DNA of 64,000 bases, from contig PUDQ02000049.1 in NCBI GenBank assembly GCA_002964805.2, forward strand, positions 62,001-126,000, given 5' to 3'. Made by a program: the position numbers and the translations under genes. Below the pieces are notes generated by a model, which was not told the DNA's origin, searched no databases, and worked only from the letters and a program-made list of their open reading frames with translations. Position 1 is the stretch's first letter. The number at the start of each line of letters is the position of its first letter. This stretch comes from Trametes villosa. Taxonomy: Eukaryota > Basidiomycota > Agaricomycetes > Polyporales > Polyporaceae. This document shows, piece after piece, positions 1 to 10,396 of this stretch.

Positions 1-503
1 TAATTGTTTCTATGGGTCTATACACTCTGGTCACAGGGCAAGGGTGGGTTTGTTACCTTATGAAGCAAGGCCTGTGGAGCCTGTTCTGCCCAGGCCTTTG
101 GGCAGTAGAGAAATTGCAGGGCTGGCAGCTTCTACTAGCGCTAAATGGACTTAGCCATATCTCACATTTGGGTGCTGATTGTGAGGGAGGAAAAGGCACC
201 AAGAGCCTGTCTTCAAATTGTGATAAAACCCCTTTAGCACAATAACTAGAGGGTATGAAGCCACAGAAACAATCACATCAGGTATCCCTTGACCACTGGT
301 GTATTATGCTCCATGGAGAAAGAATATACACCATTTATTGAGGAGACCACTGTGTAAACAGCAGTTTATTGCTTTTTGCCTGTGTGAATGAGGTATTGAT
401 AATCTCAAGGGGGAAAGTGGTGTTGCCGTGTCACAACCACACCCCCATATAATGTGCAGCCATACCCAGGGTCTAATGAGGTTGGAGTGATCAATTCAAA
501 TTG
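1..503 (+). repeat. HLF repeat fragment (Helitron-like non-coding family)
   Basis: A+T-rich non-coding sequence matching parts of the HLF repeat copies at 5.7-6.2 kb and 11.3-11.75 kb, for example the stretch with 'cttctactagcgctaaatgg' and the one ending 'attcaaattg'. It is interrupted at 504 by a MITE and resumes at 1161-1235, where an L1 LTR cuts it off. The short open frames inside are not conserved between copies and are not genes. Confidence 0.7.
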
Positions 504-1160
504 CAGCTGGCCATGGGACGACCCATGAGTGACCTGGATCCTTACTTGTGGGGCAAGGCATTTCAAAAGGCTTGACCCAGACTTGCACAAGTCGGATGAC
601 CAGAAGACTTGGATCCGCAGGTCAGGGTCCGGGTCACTGCAGGTCAAGTCAGGAAAGATTGTTACCCACATGTCAGGTCACAGGTCAACAGGTCATCTCA
701 TTAAACACAGCACCCTGAGGTCTTCAAATGCAATGAGGCCAATGTGTAGCACCTTTAGCATGATTATATCTCAAATCAAACCATTTATAAGAGCTCTAAC
801 ACCCTCTATACAAGCAATAATCACATAGTCAAGAATGTGCTCACAGGCTGTGGGGTGCTTCTGTGGCTATATTTAGCTTATATAAACTGAGTTATCTACC
901 AATCATTTAACAGACCAGTTTTTATATAGTATAGAGCATGGTCAATGTCATATTCCATGCACTTTCTTACATATAAAATCCTGATTTGGTATGACCTGGC
1001 ATAACCTGTGGATGACCCATGACCCACCATAACCTGTGGGAAAACTTAAGGGCTGACCCAGACTTTGCTTGACCTGGATCCATGGGCCAATGACCCACAG
1101 GTTATTTTACAGGTAATTCATGGGTCAACTTATTGGTCACCTTGGCTCAGACCTATCCTT
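504..1160. mobile_element. 657-bp MITE-like insertion with target duplication
   Basis: The segment interrupts an HLF repeat. AATTCAAATTG stands directly before it (493-503) and again at its end (1161-1171), and HLF copies elsewhere run through this point without interruption. The ends carry subterminal inverted copies of GACCCATGA(G/A)T(G/T)ACCTG, and the interior is rich in short 'aggtca/tgacc' words. It has no coding capacity. The target duplication is 8 to 11 bp, depending on how many matching bases were there by chance, which would suit a hAT-type element. The superfamily is inferred. Confidence 0.65.
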
Positions 1161-1235
1161 AATTCAAATTGACTGTACACTGCTGTACAGGCTGAGTAAG
1201 TGATTTAAGTGTCCTTCTAATGCAGTATGGTAGAG
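1161..1235 (+). repeat. HLF repeat fragment, continuation
   Basis: Continues the HLF repeat interrupted at 504 ('gactgtacactgctgtacag', compare 6145-6165 and 11715-11735). It ends abruptly where the L1 LTR begins. Confidence 0.65.
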
Positions 1236-1890
1236 TGTTAGGGCCGTGTGGGCTTTAAGTCTGGAATTGGTCGGAGTTGACAGCTCCAAAGGGCGGGAAA
1301 GCAGACCCGGGGCTTCAGAGGTTGGACTTGTTGGACGTAGCGGAGCAGAAGTCCAAACAGAGGCCCACACAAGGGAGGACTTCAGCGAAGCTATTAGCAA
1401 CGCCAGAGACCCTTGCCCCTTGTCCTCAGATTTCAGAGGTGGACAGGTCCAATGCCTAGATATCCAACGCCAGAATGTCAGACTTACAAGACTAGGAAGG
1501 TTGGAGCTACCGGACAACGAGCGGAGGAAGTGGAATGAATGGATTCAGGGGGAAGAGCGTACTGGTCAACAAGATATCCAAACTCATTAGCTACAACATA
1601 CCAGCTACATATATAAGGACTATGAGCTAATTGTTATGCCACAATAATAAGAACGGACTGATAAGGAAGGTAAAAAGCAGAATAAGGTCGGAAGTTGGGG
1701 AAGACAATAAGGCTATTGTTCCAATTGGAATAGAAGCAGAAAAGCGGAGTAAGTAAGTGTGAAACATTGGACAAGTGAAGTTAAGTCCAATAAGTGCAGA
1801 GTAAGCAGAGTTAGGTCCAATAAGTGTGGACTTAGCAGACCAAAAGTAGAGTTTAGTCCGCAGGTGTCGGAGGTTGCACGGGGCATAACA
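1236..1890 (+). mobile_element. L1-family LTR, diverged copy
   Basis: Starts TGTTAGGGCCGTG and ends GGGGCATAACA, giving the TG...CA ends of an LTR. Its sequence matches the L1 copies at 39312-40031 (opposite strand) and 63589-64000 along its length, including the internal word 'gctattagcaacgcc'. No internal retrotransposon domain follows, and the flanks (TAGAG / GTTAT) do not form a target duplication. It is therefore a decayed solo LTR or the end of a rearranged element. It is clearly more diverged than the other two copies. Confidence 0.75.
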
Positions 1891-2340
1891 GTTATCTACG
1901 GTAATGTCTCTAAAGGACGAAGACAATAGCTTATTGTATATGGGCTTCCCTATTTTAGACTTTCTTCCTCTTAAGGTATTTGTTATTGTCTTGCCAGAAC
2001 AATTAGATTACTTCTATAAATATGTGCCTGGATGTGGATTTTTCCTCAGTTTGTATATCCCATTGTATAGCATCTGATCAGCACTCCATCTACCTCCTCT
2101 GCATCCCTTGTCCGCCCTCACCTCCTGCCTCCGTCCGCTCCCTTGTCCAGAGTCAAGGACACCACCTTAGACTTGTGGTGTTGCTAATAGCTTCGCTGAA
2201 GTCCTTACCTGGTGTGCTCGCTGCCGTGAAGACGACTAGATGTCCTGTTTTTTTTCCATATTTTTCCGCATTTTCCTTGCTTTTCTACGGCCATTCTACA
2301 TTACTTAGCACGTGCTGGACTTAGAGTTAGAGTAGATAGA
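1891..2340 (-). repeat. Truncated L2-family LTR fragment
   Basis: Parallels 2711-3090: both contain 'agacaatagcttattgta', 'agaacaattagattacttc' and 'ttgctaatagc(t/c)tcgc(t/c)gaagtcctta' in the same order. The remainder up to 2340 is T-rich and unrecognised. The piece directly abuts the L1 LTR, which suggests L1 inserted into an older L2 copy whose other half is lost. Confidence 0.55.
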
Positions 2341-2436
2341 TCACATGACTCATCACCTGACCCCTACCTGCAGGTTGAGTGCATTGTGCGCACAGACCAC
2401 CTCTACATTTGTACATATTTGGCTCCCCTTGCTTAG

Positions 2437-2445
2437 TATATAAAG
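2437..2445 (+). promoter_or_regulatory. TATA-box-like motif
   Basis: TATATAAAG in a stretch (2341-2520) that looks like LTR or promoter sequence and continues after the L2 solo LTR at 3197-3350. The phrase 'ttggtctttgggctagat' occurs on both sides of that LTR (about 2483 and 3214). No gene is recognisable downstream. Confidence 0.35.
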
Positions 2446-2526
2446 ACCCCCTGTAGCGACCCTAGCCCTCATCTTGACCTCTTGGTCTTTGGGCTAGATA
2501 AGCCTTGTTTTGTATTCGCTCTTATG

Positions 2527-3190
2527 TGTTACATCCCGTGCGCCACCTCCGAAGGTTCGGACCTCATGTCCGCCCAGTTCCGCTCGTGTCCGCTCGTGTC
2601 CGCTCATGTCCGCCGTACGTCCGCTCTAGTCCGCTACATACTTACCATGTCCGCCATGTCCGCCATGTCCGCTCAGGTCCGCTCATGCCCGATACTTACT
2701 CCGCTCCTTATCTACGGTATTGACTCGGAAGGACAAAGACAATAGCTTATTGTATTCGGACTTCCCTCTTTCGGACTTCCTTCCTTTTACGTCGCTCCTT
2801 ATTGTTTCGCCAGAACAATTAGATTACTTCTATAAATACTCGCCTGGATGTAGACTATTCCTCAGTTCGTATATCTCGTTGTAAAGCGTCTTATCCGCAC
2901 TCAATCTACTTCCTCCACCCTCCCTTCCTCTTGTCCGATCTCCTCCGCTCGTCCGCTCGTCCGACCTCCGACCTCCGACCTCCACCTGTACCCTTGTCCG
3001 AAGTCAAGGACCCGACTTAGACTCGAGGCGTTGCTAATAGCCTCGCCGAAGTCCTTACCTTGTGCGTTCGCCCCGAGTCCAGGTCCGACCTGACCCCCGA
3101 CTCCGACCTCCGATCCCCGACCTCCGCTCTCCGAGGTCCGACCCCGAAGTCCGATCCCGACTCGGCCCCCCGATCCGCACGGTCGTAACA
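2527..3190 (-). mobile_element. Solo LTR of the L2 family
   Basis: Runs from TGTTACATCCCGTGCG to CGCACGGTCGTAACA. Read on the minus strand it starts TGTTACGACCGTGCGG, close to the L1 start TGTTAGGGCCGTGCGG. It is flanked by CTTATG on both sides (2521-2526 and 3191-3196), so it is a precise insertion whose internal part was lost by LTR recombination. The middle is built of degenerate 'gtccgct' words. There is no coding sequence. Confidence 0.8.
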
Positions 3191-3588
3191 CTTATGTTCT
3201 GAATGTTCACTTGGTCTTTGGGCTAGATTCGCCATGAGAACCTAAGCTCAGGTGTTGAGAGACCTTCGTCCTTCACCCCAGGGTTAGATCGTGTTAGTTT
3301 TCTTTAGTTGTGCGTAGTTCCTCGTCGTGCCGGGCCTAGCTCCGCAACAGAACTACCAGTCAACCTGTTGTAGCAAGTATGGGGACAGAGAATGCATCAC
3401 AGTGCACCTTAGCTTAATAAACCACAGTGCATAAACGAGATCGTGCGCATATCCGGAACTCCTGCTCCCCCCACTCCCCCCGCTCTCCCCCAGCAAGCGC
3501 TGGTCATTAGACACCCGCCTCCAGGGCCTGTGGGTGCGGGTCTGTTGCGTTGTGTCTCTTGATTCTTGTACATACTGCGTAGTCCAGG

Positions 3589-4660
3589 ATGATCTCAATA
3601 CACACTCTCGTCAACGCACTATCCTCGGCACCCATGGCCATGGCAGTCTCATTCAGTACTTTGCTGAGCTTTATCCGTCTCTGCGACATCCTCCACCCAG
3701 TCATTCTTCACCGGTTACCTTTGGATAGGGACATTCACAACACTCCCTCTGTGCTTCCACCACACATTGTCTCCTTCGTTAGCCATCGTGTGGGCCTTCT
3801 GGAGGAGATCACTGGCCAGCTCTGGAATGCACTTGGGGTATGGATATTGACTATGGGGCAGTCGCTCACCAGCGACAGCGATGAGCCTCTGCCCAGCGAC
3901 AATAGAGAGATGCACAAGTGGCTCATATGTACGTACCTAACATATGTATGCAATGTCTTATCATAACAATTGACAAGCTGAGAACATGATTTATCCTGAG
4001 GTTCGCACTTGCATCAATCCACATTGCACGGCGCACGGTCAAACACTGTGCCTGTACAACCTCCCAACACTCGTACAGGTGTTCACACTTGACCGGGGGG
4101 CATATGATGCCTTCAGTGTCTGTTTATAATGCAAGGGCAAGTCATGCACACCATCTACGGGATTCGACTGACGTTCTTTCCAGTGTGCAAGACACTTTAC
4201 TACCCCAACTATGTTGTCTATGATGACATTCACCAGTACTATGCAGGCATACCGGACTTTATCCAAGTCTCGGAGCACAAGTGCATCGCCCGTCAAGTCC
4301 TCGAGCACTTCACCACGTTGTCCGTTCTCTCCTGGACCTCAGCTACGAATGCCGCCCATATATACCACAAGTCCTTGTCAAAGCTTGAGGGCGACAACCG
4401 CCTGGAGCCGCGCTTTCGCCTGCGCACCTCTCACACCTGGGATGGTTTCGTCTTACTTGCCCTTCTCCACGACATTCAGGACCATGGCGGTGTGTTAGAT
4501 GTTCCTCACCTTGGCCACCAGAAGGATTGATTCACCGAGGTGATGCAGCGCCGGAACAACCGCATCTGCGCTTCCGGTCAACCGGAGTACGCACACTGGT
4601 GCAATAAGTGTGTGCGACGCTTTGATGACCCGGACGGTGTAACACGTACACTATATAATT
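3589..4660 (+). pseudogene. KDZ transposase N-terminal region, broken (CxC5-type cysteine cluster)
   Basis: Pieces in different frames read like the N-terminus of basidiomycete Kyakuja-Dileera-Zisupton transposase proteins. Positions 3589-3925 give a helical region with 'VLPPHIVSFVSHRVGL'. Positions 3985-4120 give a cysteine pair 'CINPHC'. Positions 4129-4527 give the typical 'YYAGIPDFIQVSEHKCIAR' and 'SWTSATNAAHIY' block, ending 'HQKD' before a TGA at 4528. The reading continues past that stop with two more cysteines ('HWCNKC') to about 4640. A frame change near 4,130, this stop and the absent catalytic part make it a dead fragment. An HLF repeat truncates it at about 4,659. Family assignment is from memory of the KDZ-associated cysteine clusters. 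Confidence 0.7.
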
Positions 4661-6960
4661 ACAATTGATGAGGAACAAAGAAATTGTTTCTTATGGGGTG
4701 AGCTCCCAGCCAAAATGTGTGACACCAAGTCAACCCTGTGGGAAAATATTTTCAATCTCAGCTAACAAATCGTTAGATTTGAAATAAGCGCTGTATAGAA
4801 CTTCCACATACAAACTTGGGGTTAGGGTCCCAATCCATTAGAAACTCTAGGGTTAGAGACTAGATCATGCACACAGCCACTCTGACTGCTGTGCTAGCCT
4901 TGCTCTAATGCTCATCAGTGGGTGCCTGTGTAACCCTAGGTGGCACAGCATGGGCAGTCACTGTGCCAACCACTGTTCAAAGCAGCAGAGGGTGCTAACA
5001 ATGCTTCTATGAGGGGTATACACATTGCTTGTACCTTGAAAGTAGGATAGTGATAGTATGCAATGTTACCCTATGTTAACCTATGTTGCCCTTTGTTGCA
5101 GCCATACTTCATTGGTGTACATTGTCAGCCAAGTGCAAGTCTTCAATAGGCATGTCTGCATGCCTCAGTACACAGATCTAGTGTGGGTACCCAAGGGCAA
5201 GTGCCTTGCTCAGTCATAGTTTGTTGCTGTATAGGCTATGGTGCACTATACTCAATTGTTGTGAATGTTGCAATAGCTTGGTTGATAGCTGTGTTAAACT
5301 GCTTAACATTATATGCTTACATATACCATAATCTTGACAACTTAGTATTGAGAGTAATCTCTCTCTAGGTGCCACAGGCCCCTATTACACAATGAACAGC
5401 CTGGCCTAATCATGGAGCATGAGGGGGTCAGGCTATGACACTATACCATCACACAGTGGAGCTCTAGAGGAGCTTCATAAGGGTATATAATGCATGCAAT
5501 TTAGATATACACTGGAGGAGGTATAAGCAAAACAGTGGCCACCATGGCTTTCAATAGATACTGTCAAACAGTATTTTTCTGAATATTGTGCATTGTCACA
5601 TGCAATGCCATGGTTTCTCAGAACCATTAGATAGCCCTCAAAATTCCTATCTAACAGTATACACCACTTGTTATTTGAATAGAAAATGAGCGCGCTATGG
5701 TAGAAATACCGCGAAAAGCACCCATTTTTCAAGAAAATTTGGCCAAGGCCCTTGGGCGCGGGTAGAAGTCCATCCCAGTGACTTCTACTAGTGCCAAACG
5801 GACTTAGCCACATCTTATGTTTGGGTGCTTATTTTGCGTGAGAAAAGGGCTTCAAGAGCTCTGCTTCAAAATGTAGTAAAACTGCTTCAGCACAGTAAAT
5901 AGAGGGTATAGAGCCACAGAGACAATCACATCAGGTCACCCTTGACCATAGGTATATTATGGGGCAAAGATATACAACATTTAGTAAGGAGACTACTGTG
6001 TAAACAGTGATTTACTGCTTTTTTTGCTGGGTGAATAAGACATTAATGGTTTAAAGGGACAGAGGGGTGTTGTATCACAATTACACCCCTGGATACTTTC
6101 CAGACCTAAGCAGGGTCTAATGATATCATAGTAATCAGTTCAAATTGACTGTACACTACTGTACAGGCTGAGTAAGTAATTAATGTGTCCTTCTAATAAG
6201 GTTTCATAGAGGTGATGATGAACATTAATATATGTCAATACCCCCATGTTATAGAGCTCATGAACACCTTTCTAACGGTATATAACACATGCCATTTGGA
6301 CCAAGACTGGAGGAGCAGTGGTCAAAAGAACTAAAGCAGGGGGCTATAATGTAAGCTGTGGCTGAGAACAAACAGGTACAAAGCTGATGGCCGCACGGCA
6401 TGACATAAGCTTTGGTTATGTTTGGCTTCCAATGCAAATCCTCTCACAAATACTTCATTTCCAGCCCCCGGATAGTCCAAATAGTATGAATGTCATATCA
6501 CCAGAAAGCTATGAGTAAGTAGAATCCAATGGTGCACAAATTGAAATGTAATGATCACTCTAGTACTGATCAGTAAGGCAACAAATGCTCATTAGTGCCA
6601 CAATTCAGCCACATCCAGCTTCCATGGCTCATATCTTAGTGTGATGCACACAAACCCCCCAAGTATTATATACAATTGGATTCAGCTCTTCATTCCCTAT
6701 TCAATGGGATACACTATATGCTACAACAGTAACCACAGGCTGCATTAACACTCAAATTGTGCTCAAAATGGTAGCAGTGTATGGTAAAATAAGTTGTCCA
6801 GTGTTTTCAGCATGATATCAAGGCACAGCCAATAAAACACCTCCTGTGGTGTGCTAGGAAGACAAATGCTGTGGTGTTACACTCTGTTGAATGTATTATA
6901 TCAAGAGGAAAAGAGGGGCATTGATGTGGTCTAGCCAAAGGGAGCTTATCTCAAGCTGAT
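4659..6960 (+). repeat. HLF repeat copy (non-autonomous Helitron-like), 3' incomplete
   Basis: Begins TTACAATTGATGAGGAAC, like the copies at 10397 and 25873 (TTACGATTGATGAGGAAC), and follows them module by module: 'ttatggggtgagctccc', 'cactctgactgct', 'gtggccaccatggctttc', 'ggccaaggcccttg'. The right part decays around 6.9 kb and the conserved 3' terminus is missing. There is no gene. Confidence 0.7.
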
Positions 6961-7364
6961 AAGACTGATCCCACGGGGCTCCTGCCATATACATCAGGCC
7001 CCGGAGGCTTCACCGGGGGAGAATTACGGCATAGGCCAGATACGGAACTTAATGCAATACACTCCAGGCCATCTGATGGTACATGATGCAATACACTCCA
7101 GGCCATCTGATGGTACATGATGCATCAGAACTGCAACAGCTGCTGCCACAACGCGAGTGGCGAGCCTGCCCATGCAGACGAGGCTGCAAACAACAACAAC
7201 TGCGACACAATGGGCACAGCAACATAGACCCTCGAGAGACCCTCGAGGACAAGGACTAGACCAGGCGCCACGGGCACAATGTGCACGGGACACGCAAATG
7301 GGGAGACAGGTGTGTGAATGACCGCGACCTGACAAGCACAATGCCGGAGGCCTTGAGCACGGAT
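6961..7364. other. Unassigned stretch with a 34-bp tandem duplication
   Basis: A 34-bp unit beginning 'atgcaatacactccaggcca' is repeated twice, at 7052-7085 and 7086-7119. The rest is GC-richer unique sequence with overlapping open frames on the minus strand (7024-7419) that match nothing I recognise. I see no supported gene. Confidence 0.4.
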
Positions 7365-8545
7365 CAGCAGCTGTGGTAGTTCTGTTATAATACGAACCAT
7401 CAAATGGCCCAGAGCGCATTACATTAGGAACCCCTTAATATGTTCCCCCGCCGAAAGGCCCGGTCACCTGCTTAATGGGGCCAGTTCCGGCGGGTGGCTG
7501 CTTATCAGCCCCCGGACTCTTATCTCTCGTTGATAACAAGCTAATCTCATCTTTCCCAGGCTCCCGGACATGCAGATAGCGCGGGAACTCAGGCGCTTTG
7601 ACTCTCGGCTGGGCACCACCCTGATTAGGCAGGCTCACCTCTCACTAAGGCTGCACATAGGTCGATCCGTAGGTGATCTGGATCTGTACCTATAGGTAAT
7701 GGGAGATCATGAGCTATGATCTGGAACTGGGGTTGATCTGTCTTCTAGGTACCTGTGACCTAGTGATCTGTACCTAGTACCTACAGGTCGACCTATACAT
7801 GGTCTGTTTTGTGAATGCTGTACCAAGTTCGGGTCATAATAAGTCTCATACAATGTCTAAACACATTATGACAGCACAATAAGGTCTATATATAGCTTGG
7901 GTGCATACCACCAATCCACATGCCTTGAGATTTACAACTTTTGAGGCCAGATATTATGATTTTGCACCATCATTTGAGATTAAGTGAGTGGATGTATCCT
8001 ACAAACAGATCATGTAGGTCAATTAACCGGATCACAAGCCTTGATCCAGAGCTGGAGTCGATCTGCCATCTAGGTACCTGAACCTAGTTGACCTGAACCT
8101 ACAGGTTAATTTGCGGATCAGATCGGGTCGACCTATGCAGTGACCTGAACCTATGTGCAGCCTTACCTCTCACCTCTCCCTGGGTAGCTCTCTTCTTTGA
8201 TATCTCGCTCGTCTCTGGCCCGATTTGCCTGGCAAGTGGCTCTACTGGTTCGCATTGAATAGGTCTACCAGGATCTGCAAACACGGAGGCAATGTGGTAA
8301 GTACTGACATTGTTACGCTAGGTGCAACTAGCCCACATAGGGCGACGTGATCTGTGTGATAGCTCGCCCATTTTGCGTCGCCCCGAGGCGCGTGTGGGCT
8401 CCCCAGAAAGCGGCTGAAAAGGGCTTTCTGGCAAGCCCAGGCGGGCGCAAATTGACCCAGTGGTTGGGGTTCTGTGCTGCGCCCATCTAGGGCAGAAGCA
8501 CAGGCTCTCCTCCCTGGGTCAGATCTCGCTCAATTCTGCATGCAT
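7365..8545 (+). mobile_element. Truncated foldback-family arm, split by a hAT-type MITE
   Basis: Starts CAGCAGCTGTGGTAGTTCT, as does the foldback element at 47251, and follows its left arm: 'agcccagagcgcattacatta', 'ctgcttatcagccc', 'tctcggctggg', 'gattaggcagg'. After the MITE it continues with 'gcaagtggctc', 'tgtgggctccccagaaagcgg' and 'atctagggcagaagcacag'. Only one arm is present. It is non-coding and more diverged than the 47.3-kb copy. Confidence 0.7.
7646..8165. mobile_element. hAT-type MITE, copy 1 (520 bp)
   Basis: Terminal inverted repeat TAAGGCTGCACATAGGT at both ends and an 8-bp target duplication CCTCTCAC (7638-7645 and 8166-8173). A second copy lies at 54833-55360 with a different 8-bp duplication. 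The interior is full of 'acctagtgatctg' and 'ggtcgaccta' words and has no open frame of note. The 8-bp duplication and TIR type are those of hAT elements. The mobilising transposase is not in this window. Confidence 0.9.
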
Positions 8546-9287
8546 ATGGTTCAAACCTGGTATTTCCCCCTAAAACACTACTGGCACCCTCCAACCATAG
8601 ATATTTCATGTGGTTGTTAGCAGGAATAGCCCAACAAGATTGTCATATTGCTTTACTATCTCTACTATCAGTCAGAGCTCATGACTACCTTAATGAAAGG
8701 ACTTTCTCATATACATTCTATCTGCAAGACTACTGTGGCAACAGGAGTTAGATATATTGACTCAATCTGTACAGCAGGTGATCCAACACTACTGATAGTT
8801 TTCAGGCCAAGGACCATGGTTGGGATAATTAGTGTCTACCATGGGATGGCTATCAAAAAGCTGAACCCTGATGACATATATCACTCTGGAGGTTAGTGCA
8901 TGAAGTACTAAGAGGTCAGCTAGAGAAACTGGCTGTGGCTGAACTGTGACACTAATAGGAAATTGTAGCACTGTTAGGCAGTGCTGTAGTAGATGTTGTG
9001 ATAGTAGTCTGCGGGAGCGAGCATATAGTCGGACCTGCCTGTATCTACACTTTCCCACGGCTCTTCATCATCTTTCACCATGACCTCGAGCGTCGCTCGG
9101 TCGCTTTCACTACAGTAAACATCACACCTCAGTTTTTACACAGTGTGATCCTACTCATAGATAGCTTCCTGCTAACACTGGCTTGATTTGATTTGGACCA
9201 CCAGGGCTAGAGATACAAAGGAGTTTATAGGATGAGCCTGCGTTCCCTGCCATTAGCTTTGGCCTTGTTTGTTTTCAGCCACACCTG
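8546..9287 (-). repeat. HLF repeat fragments, inverted
   Basis: The reverse complement matches the right third of full HLF copies, for example 'agtgtgatcctactcatag' with 12850-12870. Boundaries are blurred. There is no gene, only short chance open frames. Confidence 0.5.
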
Positions 9288-10396
9288 AACGGAAGTACGG
9301 GCGACAGCCTGTGTCCTCCGGGCCCTCGGGAATCTCAGGAATCCAAGCCTCGGGGGCCGGGGAGTACTCCCTTAGGAACGGGTAAGCGCGGAAGCAAGTC
9401 TCGTGGTCCTTTGGGTCCTGTGGCCAGAGGATGTACACCAGGATGTTGGCCCGGATCATGCAGGGAACATGATTTACCCAGCATGTTGTGCTGTCGTTGT
9501 GGAAGTCCGGGATGGGGTAGACCAATGTACCGACACGCTTCCGGGGGGAAAGGTCAGCGATGGGCTACGCATGCAGCTGGTCGATCCAGGCTTGCAGGAT
9601 GTTAGCCCGAATGAGCTCCTTGACCCAGCGCAGGAGTTCAGTGTCGTTGTTCTTGGTCTCGTTGTGCTTGGTCGTGAGCACGATGGCCAAAGAGCAGCAC
9701 ACAGCGAGGAAGGTGAGCGCATCTCTGGTTTTGAAAGCCACGGATCGGGTGTGGGACGCGCTGGGGTAAAACTGCGTGAGGTTGAACTTGGAGGGGCTTA
9801 GCCAGTAGATGTCAACCCCACAAGGTCTCTCCGGATTGTGGATGGCCTCGTTGGAGTTGAGGAGGGTGCTCTGAACCTTGTCCAGGTTACACGCCAGCTG
9901 CAACCACAGCATGATCAGGTCCTCCACGAGGCACCAACCCTGATCTGTTTTCTCTACCTGCAGTTTCTCAGAGTTGACCATCAGACACGTGAAGAACGTG
10001 CTCTCTTTAATGAACTGACGGTGAAGATAGGCCATTTCTGGAGCTCTGCTCGTCCCGTGGAGTGGTTTGCGCATCTTGCGGGCATGCATATTCTTGTTGG
10101 GGTCCCAGACCGGGTATCCAGGGAGGTGTTGGGTGGAGGACGGGTGGAGGACGGTGTAGGTGTTTTCCATGTACCAGTAATGCCAGATGGGGCTGAGTCG
10201 CAGGTCTAGAGTTAGTACGATCTTGTGAATGCAAGGGCTGGTCAGTATTCTCACATCGGACCGCTGTATGGCTGCTTCGACATGGTGAGGTAAAGAATGG
10301 GCGAGGAACGCTGCATGGAAGGCTAAGACGAAAAACAGTGAGATGCTTGCGTTCGCACGGGAGCGTGCCCGTGCATAACCATCAACAGTCTGCGTA
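9288..10396 (-). pseudogene. Fragment of an expanded basidiomycete gene family of unknown function, copy 1
   Basis: Read on the minus strand from the HLF edge, the frame runs through 'LAFHAAFLAHSLPHHVEAA', 'WHYWYMENTYTVLHPSS', 'LPGYPVWDPNKNMHARK' and, after a TAG at 9565-9567, 'PIPDFHNDSTTCWVNHVPCM' and 'ANILVYILWPQDP'. I recognise this as a family with many uncharacterised members in Agaricomycetes but know no function. The TAG stands where the family usually has tryptophan, so TGG to TAG is likely. The 5' part is cut by HLF at about 10,397. The 3' part ends at the duplication edge (9288) and is replaced by unrelated sequence. The same TAG in copy 2 shows it arose before the duplication. Confidence 0.7.

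Noticed and set aside
4825..4865. TTAGGG words ('ggggttaggg', 'agggttagag') suggesting a telomere
   Set aside because: Only isolated words, present at the same place in every HLF copy; no tandem array.
7024..7419. 131-codon minus-strand open frame with cysteines
   Set aside because: Contains the 34-bp tandem duplication and part of a foldback arm; not conserved in the other foldback copy.
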